A stretch of DNA of 64,000 bases from JBFELU01 sp041551965 (GCA_041551965.1 JBFELU010000003.1:7648-71647), one strand, 5' to 3'; shown: positions 32,840 to 41,349, numbered from the stretch's first letter. Program-made: numbers and translations. Notes: a model not told the origin generated them from the sequence alone.

Positions 32840-33841
32840 TCAGTCGGTGAGCCGCATGCTCTGACGGATGTTCATGTCCGCCGTCATCCGCATGTCGCCC
32901 GAAGGGAGGTCCGGCATATTGCGGATCTCCACCGTCATGGCCATGGGGGCCGACATGTCGAGCTGCACGACGACGCCGTCGGCCGCGTCGAACCATGAGG
33001 TCATCGACACCACGGTGTCGTCGATGCCGTACCGCATCTCGACCCCCATGGCCTCGAGCATCTCCATCGCCATCTCCATCTGCTCGCGTTCCGCCGGCCC
33101 GAGATCGCCGGCGGCGGCCATCGAGAGGCGGGACAGATCGGCGAAGTCGAACTCCATGGCCTCCGTCATCACCTTGCTCTCTACCTTGAAGACTGACCGG
33201 CCGGCCACGATCTCCCGGGCGACGATCTCGTGCTCGCCGCGCTGGCGGAGCTCGAGGCCCATCAACTCTCGGACGGTCTCGGTCTCCCAGGAGCTTCCAA
33301 CGGTCACGGGGTGATCGGGGAATTCCGGTCCCATGTGTTGGGGAGTCGCCAGGCCTCCGAGACCCCCCAGACCCTGGAGGTCTCCGAACAGGTCGAGCGG
33401 CACGCTCTGGCCGCCGACGGTGAGCTGGGTGGGACGCCCGCTGGCGTCGACCACGATCGTCGCTTCGATGACCCCGAGCTCGGTCAGCTCGTCGATGGGT
33501 ATCGACGTCGTCTGACCCATCTGCGTCATGGTCGCCGACCCGTTGAGGAAGGTCGTGCTCACCGTGATCGCCACCGTGTCGGGTTGGGGGCCCTCGGCGA
33601 ATCCGTACTCGACCCGGGAGGAGAGATCCATCTCCATCTCAGTGTCGAAGGCTCCGGCGACGGATGCGTCGCCGTCGGCGGCGACGTCCATCGACATCAC
33701 GTGCCGGGCCTCGTAGACGAGGTAGTCGCCCGGCTGATAGCCGTAGCGGAGCAGCTCGCCGTCGCCGAGCGGCTCCGATGCCGGTTCGGCGCATCCGCCG
33801 GCGGCGAGGGCCACGGCGAGGAGCAGGGCGCGAGCCTTCAT
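32840..33841 (-). CDS. Secreted lipoprotein of unknown function
   Basis: A 333-residue lipoprotein. Signal peptide MKARALLLAVALAAGGC places the lipobox cysteine at C17. The mature part is rich in Met, Glu and Asp and has beta-strand-like segments such as QPGDYLVYEARHVMSMDV and PVTVGSSWETETVRELMG, resembling proteins that carry a DUF6263-like domain; I do not assign a function. A GAAGGGACC site precedes the ATG. It should be anchored on the outer face of the membrane. It lies between the sufC2 unit and the LLM oxidoreductase, all leftward. Confidence 0.75.
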   Translation of the reverse strand: MKARALLLAVALAAGGCAEPASEPLGDGELLRYGYQPGDYLVYEARHVMSMDVAADGDASVAGAFDTEMEMDLSSRVEYGFAEGPQPDTVAITVSTTFLNGSATMTQMGQTTSIPIDELTELGVIEATIVVDASGRPTQLTVGGQSVPLDLFGDLQGLGGLGGLATPQHMGPEFPDHPVTVGSSWETETVRELMGLELRQRGEHEIVAREIVAGRSVFKVESKVMTEAMEFDFADLSRLSMAAAGDLGPAEREQMEMAMEMLEAMGVEMRYGIDDTVVSMTSWFDAADGVVVQLDMSAPMAMTVEIRNMPDLPSGDMRMTADMNIRQSMRLTD

Positions 33842-33881
33842 GGTCCCTTCATCGGCGGGCCGGTATCGGGAATTGAGCGGC

Positions 33882-34817
33882 TCACCCGCGCAGGTGCTCG
33901 AAGAGATCCTCGATGAGGTCGGCATCGAAGGGGCCGAAATGCTGAAGATAGAAGCGCTGGACTCCGGCCTCGGCCAGGACGGCGAGCGCTTCCCGGGCCT
34001 GCGGCCCCGGGCCCACCGGCAAACCCCTGGCACCGAGTCGCTCCTCGATGTCGTCGGCGGTCCGGCCCAGCGGGTCTTCGGCGGCGATCCGTTCCAGATT
34101 GCGGCGATAGCCGGCCTCGTCGGCGCCGGTGACGGCCCCACCCATCACGCTCACCCGGATGGCATCGGGATCGCGGCCGGCTTGCTCGGCGGCGACCCGC
34201 ATCGTGGCGATCCGGGCGGCGATTCCGTCGGCGGTGTCGGCGAAGACGTTGAATTCGTCCCCATACGTACCGGCGAGACGTGGGGTCCGTTTCGCCCCCG
34301 ACCCACCGATGATGATCGGCATGGTCCCATCCGGCTTGGGTCTCACGGCGGCCGGACCGAGCCGGTAGTAGCGGCCTTCGAAGGATTCGTCACCGGGCCC
34401 GAACGCAGCGCGGAGATATGCGAGCGCCTCCTCGAAGCGATCGAATCGCTCGGCCCAGTCCCAGAACGGCAACCCGAACTGGGTGTGCTCCTCCTCCATC
34501 CAACCGGTGCCCACGCCGAGGAGGAGACGTCCCCCGGACATCTCGTCGATGGTGGCGGCCGTCTTGGCGATGACCCCGGGATGGCGGAACGTGATCGGAG
34601 AAACCAACACGCAGAGCCCGATCCGCTCGGTTTCCCGTGCCAGGCCGGCCAAGGTGGCGAAGGCATCGGTGACGTGGGGTTCGGCGAAGCGCGGAAACAG
34701 GTAGTGATCCGATCGGGCGAACACCGCCAGGCCTATCTCTTCGGCTTTCCTGGCGGTTCCCAGCAATTCGTCATAGGTGAACCCCAGATGGGGTTCGGTC
34801 ATCAGGCCGAAGTCCAT
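33882..34817 (-). CDS. LLM-class, probably F420-dependent oxidoreductase
   Basis: A 311-residue luciferase-like TIM-barrel oxidoreductase. Typical features are MDFGLMTEPH at the N-terminus, the VLVSPITFRHPGVIAKTAAT segment, and SGGRLLLGVGTGWMEEEH, which is strongly characteristic of actinobacterial F420-dependent members. PIIIGGSGAKRTPRLA follows. It would transfer hydride between F420 and an unknown substrate; FMN use is possible. A GAGAGGATC site precedes the ATG. It diverges from the acyl-CoA dehydrogenase. Confidence 0.85.
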   Translation of the reverse strand: MDFGLMTEPHLGFTYDELLGTARKAEEIGLAVFARSDHYLFPRFAEPHVTDAFATLAGLARETERIGLCVLVSPITFRHPGVIAKTAATIDEMSGGRLLLGVGTGWMEEEHTQFGLPFWDWAERFDRFEEALAYLRAAFGPGDESFEGRYYRLGPAAVRPKPDGTMPIIIGGSGAKRTPRLAGTYGDEFNVFADTADGIAARIATMRVAAEQAGRDPDAIRVSVMGGAVTGADEAGYRRNLERIAAEDPLGRTADDIEERLGARGLPVGPGPQAREALAVLAEAGVQRFYLQHFGPFDADLIEDLFEHLRG

Positions 34818-34907
34818 GCTGATCCTCTCGGGAGCTCGGCATCACTCAAGCAGGGGCGGGCGCTGCCGGTGAATCGCTACGATTCCGCCGTCGAGAGTGG
34901 GAGCCCC

Positions 34908-36047
34908 ATGGATTTCGCCTTCAGTGAAGAGCAGGAGATGCTGCGGGACACGGCACGCCGCTTCCTGGAGGACAAGTCTCCATCGGCCGTGGTGCGGCGG
35001 CTCATGGAGACCGAGGAGGGCTTCGACGAGGGCTTGTGGGGCGAGATCGCCCAGCAGGGATGGCAGGCCATGGCGATCCCCGAGGAGTACGGCGGTGCCG
35101 GGTTCACCACCCTCGAGGTGGGGATCCTCATGGAGGAGATGGGAAGGGCCCTGTTTCCCGTGCCTTACCTGTCCTCGGTGATCCTCGGTGCCGAGTTGGT
35201 GCTGCGGTCCGGCACCACCGAGCAGAAGTCTTCGCTCCTCCCCGATGTGGCCTCGGGAGAACGCCGATTGGCGCTCGCCCACGTCGAAGAGAACGGGCGC
35301 TGGGATGCGGCGGGCATCACGATGACGGCCGAACGCGACGGCTCGGATCTGGTTCTCTCGGGCACCAAGTTGTTCGTGCTCGACGGCCATACTGCCGACA
35401 CCCTGATCGCCGTGGTGCGGACCGAGCCGGATTCGGAGAGGGCCGACGGCGTCGGTCTCGTGATCGTCGACGCTGAGGCGCCCGGGGTGTCGCGCCGCCG
35501 CCTGGAAACGATGGACATGACCCGCAAGCAGGCCGAGGTGGTCTTCGACGGCGTCCGGGTACCTGCAGACGCGGTCCTCGGCGACCCGAGCGGCGGGTGG
35601 GCGCCGCTTGCCGACACGATCTCACGGGCCGGAGTCGCCCTGGCCTTCGAGCAGGTCGGTGGGGCGCAGAAGTGCCTGGAGATGTCGGTCGAGTACGCCA
35701 AGGTCCGGGTCCAGTTCGGGCGGCCGATCGGATCGTTCCAAGCGATCAAGCACAAGTGCGCCGACATGCTGGTCCAGGTCGAATCCGCCAAGTCGGCCGC
35801 CTACTACGCCGGATGGGCGGCGGTCGAGGACCCCGAGGAGCTGGCCGTGGTGGCTCCGCTGGCGAAGTCGTTCTGCTCCGAGGCCTTCTTCTTCTGCGCC
35901 GCCGAGAACATCCAGGTGCATGGTGGGATCGGGTTCACCTGGGAGCACGATGCTCACCTCTATTTCAAGCGGGCCAAGACCTCGGAGTTGCTCTTCGGGT
36001 CACCGACCCACCATCGAGCGCTCCTCGCCGATCGGCTCGGGATCTAG
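34908..36047 (+). CDS. Acyl-CoA dehydrogenase
   Basis: A 379-residue flavoprotein. It starts MDFAFSEEQEMLRDTARRFL and includes IPEEYGGAGFTTLEVGILME, an internal beta domain ending DGVRVPADAVLGDPSGGW, and the C-terminal helical domain VRVQFGRPIGSFQAIKHKCADM with VHGGIGFTWEHDAHLYFKRAK. The last motif marks the FadE subgroup found in actinobacterial fatty acid and steroid catabolism. It dehydrogenates an acyl-CoA at C2-C3, passing electrons to ETF. The chain specificity is unknown. It ends four bases into the convergent thioredoxin-like gene. Confidence 0.9.
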   Translation: MDFAFSEEQEMLRDTARRFLEDKSPSAVVRRLMETEEGFDEGLWGEIAQQGWQAMAIPEEYGGAGFTTLEVGILMEEMGRALFPVPYLSSVILGAELVLRSGTTEQKSSLLPDVASGERRLALAHVEENGRWDAAGITMTAERDGSDLVLSGTKLFVLDGHTADTLIAVVRTEPDSERADGVGLVIVDAEAPGVSRRRLETMDMTRKQAEVVFDGVRVPADAVLGDPSGGWAPLADTISRAGVALAFEQVGGAQKCLEMSVEYAKVRVQFGRPIGSFQAIKHKCADMLVQVESAKSAAYYAGWAAVEDPEELAVVAPLAKSFCSEAFFFCAAENIQVHGGIGFTWEHDAHLYFKRAKTSELLFGSPTHHRALLADRLGI

Positions 36048-36928
36048 GGGTTGGCGGCCTCGGGGCCCTGGGACAGGAGGCCGGCGATCTCGGTGAGCGC
36101 GTCGGGTGGGACCGCTCCCGACCCCCGCCCGGCCAGGGTTCCGTCGGTGTGCACCAGGATCCAGAAGGGCACGGCGTGCAGTCCGAACGCGTTGGCGACC
36201 GTGTCGGCGTCGTCGTCGGCGATCAGGGGGATGTCCCACCGTTCGGTTTCGAGCCACGGGGCCGGGGGGTAGTTGACCCGGTCGGCGTTGGTGAGCGTGG
36301 AAACCGAGTAGACGTCGACGTTTTCGGGCAACGTGGCCGTGTCCAACCAGTCGCGGATGATCGGGGTTTCCTGCCGGCAGTACGGGCACCAGTGAGAGAG
36401 GAAGACGATCATCTTGGCGTTGCCGTCATTGGTGATCTCGACGGAGTTCCCGTCGTAGTCGGCGCCGGCGACCTCGGGAACCGTCATGCCGATGGCGACG
36501 TCGGGAATTCCGTCGACGACCCGAGGAAGGGGCGTGCCTTCGACCGTCACGGTGCCGTAGGCGGCGGGATCGGGTCTGGGGGCTTCGGTGGGCATCGGAC
36601 CGGCGGCCGGTGAGGCACCTTCGGCTGCGATGGCAATCGTGGTGGGCACGGCGGCTGGCTCCTCACCCGAATCGCCGTCGCGGCTCACCACCAGCCCGAT
36701 CACCAGCCCAATGCCGATCCCGGCGGCGAGGGCGATGGCGATCATGGCCGGAACCCAGCGGGGCGTCTGGGGTTTCGCGGCGAGAGCACGGGCCAGATCG
36801 CCGACCGTGACGAAGGCCTCATCATCGCGGGGTTCGGCCGTTTCCGCGGTGTGGTCCGGCTCAGCAGCGGTGCCGGGCCGGTCTGGCCCCTCGCGCTCGG
36901 TGGGGGATGTCTCGTGGGTGTCGCTCAT
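36044..36928 (-). CDS. Membrane-anchored TlpA-like thioredoxin-fold protein (WCPYC)
   Basis: A 294-residue protein. An acidic cytoplasmic tail (about 1-50) is followed by a transmembrane helix (MIAIALAAGIGIGLVIGLVV) and an extracytoplasmic thioredoxin domain. The redox motif is W180-C-P-Y-C184 in FLSHWCPYCRQETP, and the cis-proline segment reads AVPFWILVHTDG. It probably reduces, oxidises or isomerises disulfides in exported proteins. It overlaps the upstream thioredoxin-like gene by ATGA, and dsbB is next, so the three form one disulfide-handling unit. Confidence 0.85.
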   Translation of the reverse strand: MSDTHETSPTEREGPDRPGTAAEPDHTAETAEPRDDEAFVTVGDLARALAAKPQTPRWVPAMIAIALAAGIGIGLVIGLVVSRDGDSGEEPAAVPTTIAIAAEGASPAAGPMPTEAPRPDPAAYGTVTVEGTPLPRVVDGIPDVAIGMTVPEVAGADYDGNSVEITNDGNAKMIVFLSHWCPYCRQETPIIRDWLDTATLPENVDVYSVSTLTNADRVNYPPAPWLETERWDIPLIADDDADTVANAFGLHAVPFWILVHTDGTLAGRGSGAVPPDALTEIAGLLSQGPEAANP

Positions 36929-37557
36929 AGCGCGGCGAGGTTAACCGCCAGCGAATCCAACACGTCGGCGCCCAAGCCGCCGGTGACCCGGCCGACTACG
37001 GTCCCGTCGGCCGCCACGAACACCCAGTAGGGGTAGGCGGGGAGGCCGAAGGCGGTCGCCGCAGCGAAGTCCTCGCTGTCGAGCATCGCCGGAGCGGTCC
37101 AGCTCTCCTCATCGAGCCACTCCGAAGGCGGATAGTTGGGCCGGGTCTCATCGACGCCCGTCGACACCAGGTAGAGGTCGACCTCCGGGGGCAGGGGATT
37201 GTCGGCCAGCCACCCGACCACTTCGGGCACCTCTTCCTGGCACACCCCACACCAATGAGCCACGAACATGATCATCTTGGCCCTGCCGTCGTTGGTGATC
37301 GCAACCGCGTTCCCATCGAAGTCGACCCCGGAGATCTCGGGAGCCAGAGCTCCCAGTTCGGGATCGGTAGCCGTATCGTCGAGTCGAGACAACGATCCGC
37401 CGCTCACCTCGACGGCGGCCGCCTCGCCCACATCGGAACCGCCGTCGTCGGAACCACCTCGGGTGAGAACCACCGCCAGGACCAGGAGGATGGCGACGCC
37501 GCCGACCACGATCGGTAGGACGGGCAGCCGCTTCGGTGAACGGGATTGTGTGCTCAC
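36925..37557 (-). CDS. Membrane-anchored TlpA-like thioredoxin-fold protein (WCGVC)
   Basis: A 210-residue paralogue of the following gene with a short cytoplasmic tail, one transmembrane helix (LPIVVGGVAILLVLAVVLTR) and an outer thioredoxin domain. The redox motif is W102-C-G-V-C106, the cis-proline region is LPAYPYWVFVAADG, and the shared GVDFDGNAVAITNDGRAKM shows the two arose by duplication. It lies between dsbB and the WCPYC protein, overlapping the latter by ATGA. It may be the oxidised partner of DsbB, but that is inference. Confidence 0.85.
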   Translation of the reverse strand: MSTQSRSPKRLPVLPIVVGGVAILLVLAVVLTRGGSDDGGSDVGEAAAVEVSGGSLSRLDDTATDPELGALAPEISGVDFDGNAVAITNDGRAKMIMFVAHWCGVCQEEVPEVVGWLADNPLPPEVDLYLVSTGVDETRPNYPPSEWLDEESWTAPAMLDSEDFAAATAFGLPAYPYWVFVAADGTVVGRVTGGLGADVLDSLAVNLAAL

Positions 37558-37582
37558 GGGATGCTCCTCGGTCGGCGACCGG

Positions 37583-38155
37583 TCAGGTGCCGGCCGACGG
37601 CTTGGTTTCCCGGGTGTGAAAGGCCCGGTCGATCCAAGTGAGCGCCACGATAGCCAAGAACGTGGCCACTCCGATCAGCGGCATCGAGACGAACCCGAAC
37701 TCCCAAATCAGCTTGGTGGTGCAGGGAACCGCCAGTGAGCAGGTCTCCGGCGCCAGTGACGGAACGTTCTGGATGAGGTAGTGATAGCCGGCGAGTCCGG
37801 TGCCGATCCCCGCGAGGGGGTACACGTAGCGGCCCACGCCGTGATCCCGGCGCCAGGCGGCGATCACGGTGATCACCGCCAGGGGATACATGGCCGTTCG
37901 TTGGTACCAGCAGAACTCGCACGGCTCCCAATCGACGATCTCGGAGTAGTAGAGGCTCCCCCCTACCGCGCCCACCGCCAGGACCGCGGCCAGCACGAGC
38001 GCATGGGGGCCGAACGATTCGACGATCACGTCGCGCCATTCCGCCGCGGCTTCGGATCTGCGGGCGGCGGCGACCACCACGGTGAAGGCGGTCAGCAGGG
38101 CGAAGCCCAGAACGGCACCGGCGGCGAAGAAGACGTTGACCGTGTCGACGCTCAT
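37583..38155 (-). CDS. dsbB: Disulfide bond formation protein DsbB
   Basis: A 190-residue four-helix membrane protein. Quinone-linked redox pair C79-E-F-C82 (EPCEFCWYQR) and the second pair C139/C145 (ETCSLAVPC) are in the right loops, and the WYQR motif is typical. It reoxidises a thioredoxin-like partner and passes electrons to quinone, here presumably menaquinone. The usual length is about 170-180 residues; the extra N-terminal helix (about 5-30) is slightly unusual. The first gene of a three-gene leftward unit. Confidence 0.92.
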   Translation of the reverse strand: MSVDTVNVFFAAGAVLGFALLTAFTVVVAAARRSEAAAEWRDVIVESFGPHALVLAAVLAVGAVGGSLYYSEIVDWEPCEFCWYQRTAMYPLAVITVIAAWRRDHGVGRYVYPLAGIGTGLAGYHYLIQNVPSLAPETCSLAVPCTTKLIWEFGFVSMPLIGVATFLAIVALTWIDRAFHTRETKPSAGT

Positions 38156-38246
38156 TGTGAGTTCACCAGCCTAGGACCGGCCCGGGGGAATCGATCTCTC
38201 AAGGGTGCCGCCCGACGGACCGATGTCGCGATCGAGGAGGTCACCG

Positions 38247-38411
38247 ATGCTCGTCATCCACACCGGATCCCCGTCCCCCTCCACCGGGTACTTTGCCGAC
38301 GATCACGGCCACTGCCTCTTCATCCGGCGGGGCGAATTGGCTCCCATCTGCATGTACTCGGGGCCCCTCGTGATGCGGTGGCGTCTCGTGCGCGAGATCG
38401 CCGACCGCTGA
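38247..38411 (+). CDS. Small hypothetical protein (54 aa)
   Basis: A 54-residue frame beginning MLVIHTGSPSPSTGYFADDH and ending MRWRLVREIADR. A very strong GAGGAGG sits at a good distance before the ATG, better than most neighbours, which supports translation. It is soluble, with one HGHC segment and no recognisable domain. It is followed after 32 bases by a membrane protein with its own -10-like hexamer. I do not recognise the family. Confidence 0.55.
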   Translation: MLVIHTGSPSPSTGYFADDHGHCLFIRRGELAPICMYSGPLVMRWRLVREIADR

Positions 38412-38443
38412 GCGGTACCGCCCGGCGGCGTTACGATGCCGTC

Positions 38444-38863
38444 ATGGGTGCGGTTGCCTTCGGTGCGATCCTGTTTGCCGTCTTCCTGGCCGTGATCGCG
38501 TTGATGGTATGGCAGGAGGCCCGGCGCGCTCCCGAAGGCGGTTCGGCCGTCTACATCCTCGACAATGCCGCGGCCTTCATCGGCGAGCGGCTGCCGGCCG
38601 AGCGAGCGCTGTCTGTGGGCGACATCCGTTCGATCCTCGAATGGGGCCTTCTCCACAAGCAGACGGTCGCCTCGCGCCGCGACGACGCTCCGCCGGTGAT
38701 CGGCGGGGAGGACTCGGTCATCTACATCGCCGAGCACGCCACCGATTCCGATGGGCGACGCTACGACGCCGGCGACATCGCCGCCGTGCTCGCATGCGAG
38801 GCCGAATACCTGGTGGCGATCGGTGCGGTCGGCCCACCGGTGGAAGGAGAGGCGACCCCATGA
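38444..38863 (+). CDS. Small membrane-anchored protein of unknown function
   Basis: A 139-residue protein with one N-terminal helix (MGAVAFGAILFAVFLAVIALMVW) and a cytoplasmic or external soluble domain containing AERALSVGDIRSILEWGLLHKQ and DAGDIAAVLACEAEYLVAIGAVG. The two halves of the soluble part look like alpha-helical repeats. A TACGAT hexamer (38432-38437) lies exactly six bases before ATG 38444. Its stop overlaps the zinc-ribbon gene (ATGA), which in turn overlaps the mutase, so the three are co-translated. I know no function. Confidence 0.7.
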   Translation: MGAVAFGAILFAVFLAVIALMVWQEARRAPEGGSAVYILDNAAAFIGERLPAERALSVGDIRSILEWGLLHKQTVASRRDDAPPVIGGEDSVIYIAEHATDSDGRRYDAGDIAAVLACEAEYLVAIGAVGPPVEGEATP

Positions 38864-39126
38864 TCGTGAGGTGCGGACGATGCCAAGCCCAGGTCGAGGC
38901 GCCCGGGCCCGGCCGGTTTCAGTGCCCGATGTGCGGGACCACGAACGAGATCCGGGGCGGCCCCGAGACACTCGAACGACCGCCGGCACGGGAGCCGGTT
39001 GCCGACACGCCGTCCCCGAGAGTGGAATGCGGTGCCTGCGCCTTTTCGTTCATCGTGGGGGATGTGGCTACCGCACCGTGTCCGATGTGCGGTGAGTCCG
39101 TGGTCGTCGGGGGAGGCGAGGCGTGA
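38860..39126 (+). CDS. Small double zinc-ribbon protein
   Basis: An 88-residue protein with four CxxC pairs: CGRC near residue 5, CPMC near 22, CGAC near 57 and CPMC near 73. They form two zinc ribbons joined by a Pro/Glu-rich linker. Such proteins often mediate contacts with nucleic acid or another protein; nothing more specific is visible. It overlaps the upstream membrane gene by four bases and the mutase by four bases. This position suggests a mutase-linked role, but no such chaperone family is known to me. Confidence 0.75.
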   Translation: MIVRCGRCQAQVEAPGPGRFQCPMCGTTNEIRGGPETLERPPAREPVADTPSPRVECGACAFSFIVGDVATAPCPMCGESVVVGGGEA

Positions 39127-40763
39127 ACCGGAGCGAGTGGGAGAAGGAATACCGGGATTCCGAGAAGCGGCGCGACCGATTCGTCACGATGTCGTTCCAG
39201 GAACTCCCCGCCCTCGGGCTACCGGCCGACGGCGAGCCGGACGAACGGATTGGATACCCCGGAGCTCATCCCTATACCCGAGGCATCCACCTCACGGGAT
39301 ATCGGGGCAAGCCCTGGACGATCCGTCAGTTCGCCGGGTTTGCCGGCGTCGCCGAGACCAACCAGCGGTTCCGGCATCTCCTCTCCCAGGGTCAGCACGG
39401 GCTCTCGGTCGCTTTCGACATGCCGACGCTGATGGGCCTCGACTCCGACAGCGACCGGTCTCTGGGTGAGGTCGGTCACTGCGGGGTGGCGATCGACAGC
39501 GCCGACGACATGTCGGCGTTGTTCGAGGCGATTCCTCTCGGCGAGGTGTCGGTTTCGATGACGATCAACGGTCCGGCCCAGGTTCTGTTCGCCTTCTTGC
39601 TGGTCGCCGCCGAGGAGCAGGGCGTTTCGCTGGATCGCCTCCGAGGCACCTTGCAGAACGACATCCTCAAGGAGTACATCGCCCAGAAGGAATGGATCTT
39701 CCCCCCCGAGCCTCACCTTCGGCTCATCACCGACATGATCGCCTTCTGCCGCGACGAGGTGCCGCAGTGGAACACCATTTCGATCTCGGGGTATCACATC
39801 AGGGAGGCGGGCGCGACCGCCGCCCAGGAGGTGGCCTTCACGCTGGCCGATGGCTTTGCGTACGTGGAGGCGGGGATGCGGGCCGGGATGGCGGTGGACG
39901 AGTTCGCCCCGCGACTCTCGTTCTTCTTCGACGCCCACATCGATTTCTTCGAGGAGATCTCCAAGTACCGGGCGGCACGGCGAATCTGGGCTCGGTGGAT
40001 GCAAGACCGCTACGGGGCCGCGGACGAGCGGTCGACGAAGCTCCGCTTCCACACCCAGACGGCCGGGGTCTCGCTCACCGCCCAGCAGCCGGACAACAAC
40101 GTGGTCCGAACCGCCGTCGAGGCCCTCGCCGCGATTCTCGGCGGCACGCAGAGCCTCCACACCAATGCGCTCGACGAGGTGTACGCCCTCCCCACCGAAC
40201 GGGCCGCCGAGATCGCCCTGCGCACCCAGCAAGTGCTGGCGGAGGAGACGGGGGTCACCGACGTGATCGACCCGCTCGGTGGATCCTGGTTCGTCGAGGA
40301 GATGACCGACCGCATGGAGGCCCAGATCCTCGACATCCTCGACCAGGTGGACCGGATGGGCGACGGGTCGATGCTCGACGGCGTCCTGCTCGGCATCGAG
40401 GAGGGGTGGTTCCAGACCGCTCTCGCCGACTCCGCCTACGAGTTCGAGAAGGCCCTCGATTCGGGAGAGCGGGTGATCGTCGGTGTCAACAAGTACGCCG
40501 ATGAGGAAGAAGAGGAACTGGAGATCCTCCGTATCGGCGCCGACATCGAGCGGGAGCAGTGCCGTCGGGTGGCGGCGATCCGGGATGTCCGTGACGGTGC
40601 CGCCGTCGAAGCGTCGCTCGGCGCCCTCACCGAGGCCGCCCGGGGAGAGGCCAACCTGATGCCGCTCATCCTCGAGGCGGCCCGGCTCCGCGCCACCGAG
40701 GGCGAGATCGTCGATGCCCTGGCCGAGGTGTTCGGGAGATACCGTGAGCCGCCCCGGGTCTGA
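39123..40763 (+). CDS. Acyl-CoA mutase large subunit, isobutyryl-CoA mutase-like
   Basis: A 546-residue B12-dependent acyl-CoA mutase TIM-barrel subunit without the cobalamin-binding domain. Motifs are YTRGIHLTGYRGKPWTIRQF, GLSVAFDMPTLMG, NTISISGYHIREAGATAAQE and LRFHTQTAGVSLTAQQP. At the position of methylmalonyl-CoA mutase Arg207 (which binds the substrate carboxylate) I read Q188 in KEYIAQKEWIF, as in isobutyryl-CoA mutase. It thus probably rearranges isobutyryl-CoA, n-butyryl-CoA or a hydroxyacyl-CoA. The small B12 subunit is not in the window; a PduO-type adenosyltransferase is. It starts on GTG, overlapping the zinc-ribbon stop. Confidence 0.85.
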   Translation: MNRSEWEKEYRDSEKRRDRFVTMSFQELPALGLPADGEPDERIGYPGAHPYTRGIHLTGYRGKPWTIRQFAGFAGVAETNQRFRHLLSQGQHGLSVAFDMPTLMGLDSDSDRSLGEVGHCGVAIDSADDMSALFEAIPLGEVSVSMTINGPAQVLFAFLLVAAEEQGVSLDRLRGTLQNDILKEYIAQKEWIFPPEPHLRLITDMIAFCRDEVPQWNTISISGYHIREAGATAAQEVAFTLADGFAYVEAGMRAGMAVDEFAPRLSFFFDAHIDFFEEISKYRAARRIWARWMQDRYGAADERSTKLRFHTQTAGVSLTAQQPDNNVVRTAVEALAAILGGTQSLHTNALDEVYALPTERAAEIALRTQQVLAEETGVTDVIDPLGGSWFVEEMTDRMEAQILDILDQVDRMGDGSMLDGVLLGIEEGWFQTALADSAYEFEKALDSGERVIVGVNKYADEEEEELEILRIGADIEREQCRRVAAIRDVRDGAAVEASLGALTEAARGEANLMPLILEAARLRATEGEIVDALAEVFGRYREPPRV

Positions 40764-40932
40764 CGCCGTCCGCCGGGTGCTGGTTCGATCTGCGCTGGCG
40801 AGTGCCCTCCTGTTTGCGCTGCAGGAACCCCCGCCGTGGCGACTCGAACCCAGCCCGGGCCCCGCCGCCGTCCTGCCGGTGGGCGAGCCGACGCCGTCGC
40901 TGGTGGGGAGAGCCGGGCACCGGGTCACCTAG
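40744..40932 (+). CDS. Possible small protein overlapping the mutase 3' end
   Basis: A 62-residue frame from GTG 40744, overlapping the mutase end by 20 bases. A GGGAGA sits just upstream, and codon third positions are GC-rich like real genes. The product begins VSRPGSDAVRRVLVRSALAS and is Pro/Arg-rich with a short hydrophobic stretch. I recognise no family and it could be chance. If it is not a gene, 40764-40947 is a 184-base gap holding nothing else but the promoter-like TAGAAT near its end. Confidence 0.3.
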   Translation: MSRPGSDAVRRVLVRSALASALLFALQEPPPWRLEPSPGPAAVLPVGEPTPSLVGRAGHRVT

Positions 40933-40947
40933 AATCAATCGTCCAGC

Positions 40948-41349
40948 ATGCAACGCGCCGGAGTCCTTCTTGCCCTCTTCTTCCTGGTCTTCGGGGCCGC
41001 CGCTTGTGGCGGCGAAGACGACGCCGAGCCGGTGGAGGTCGGACGAGGGGAGCTGCCCGAGACGGTCCCGGGCGATTTCCCCTTGCCCCCGGGATCTTCG
41101 ATCGGATCGACGGTGGTGGATCGGGTCAACAATCGCACCGAGTTCACCGTCAATACGGGCTCAGACCTGACCACGGCGGTGGCGTTCTTCACGGTCGAGC
41201 TGGTCAACGAGGGCTACGTGGTGGGCCGGTCGAACGGGACCGACGAGAGTTGGCAGGTGGAGTTCAGCAGGGGATCGCTACGCGGTGAGATCGTGCTCAC
41301 GACGCCGGAGTCCGGGACCGCCGCAGTGGTGTCGCTCAATCAGTCGTAG
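40948..41349 (+). CDS. Small lipoprotein
   Basis: A 133-residue lipoprotein. The signal peptide MQRAGVLLALFFLVFGAAAC gives lipobox cysteine C20. The mature part has VPGDFPLPPGSSIGSTVVDR and TAVAFFTVELVNEGYVVG, a small alpha/beta pattern seen in actinobacterial lipoproteins without a known role. A TAGAAT hexamer (40930-40935) is 12 bases before the ATG. It ends ten bases before the next small gene. No partner is identified. Confidence 0.75.
   Translation: MQRAGVLLALFFLVFGAAACGGEDDAEPVEVGRGELPETVPGDFPLPPGSSIGSTVVDRVNNRTEFTVNTGSDLTTAVAFFTVELVNEGYVVGRSNGTDESWQVEFSRGSLRGEIVLTTPESGTAAVVSLNQS

Noticed and set aside
39219..40928. A 569-codon minus-strand frame opposite the acyl-CoA mutase
   Set aside because: The mutase frame is conserved throughout, and the opposite frame has no domain or start signal.
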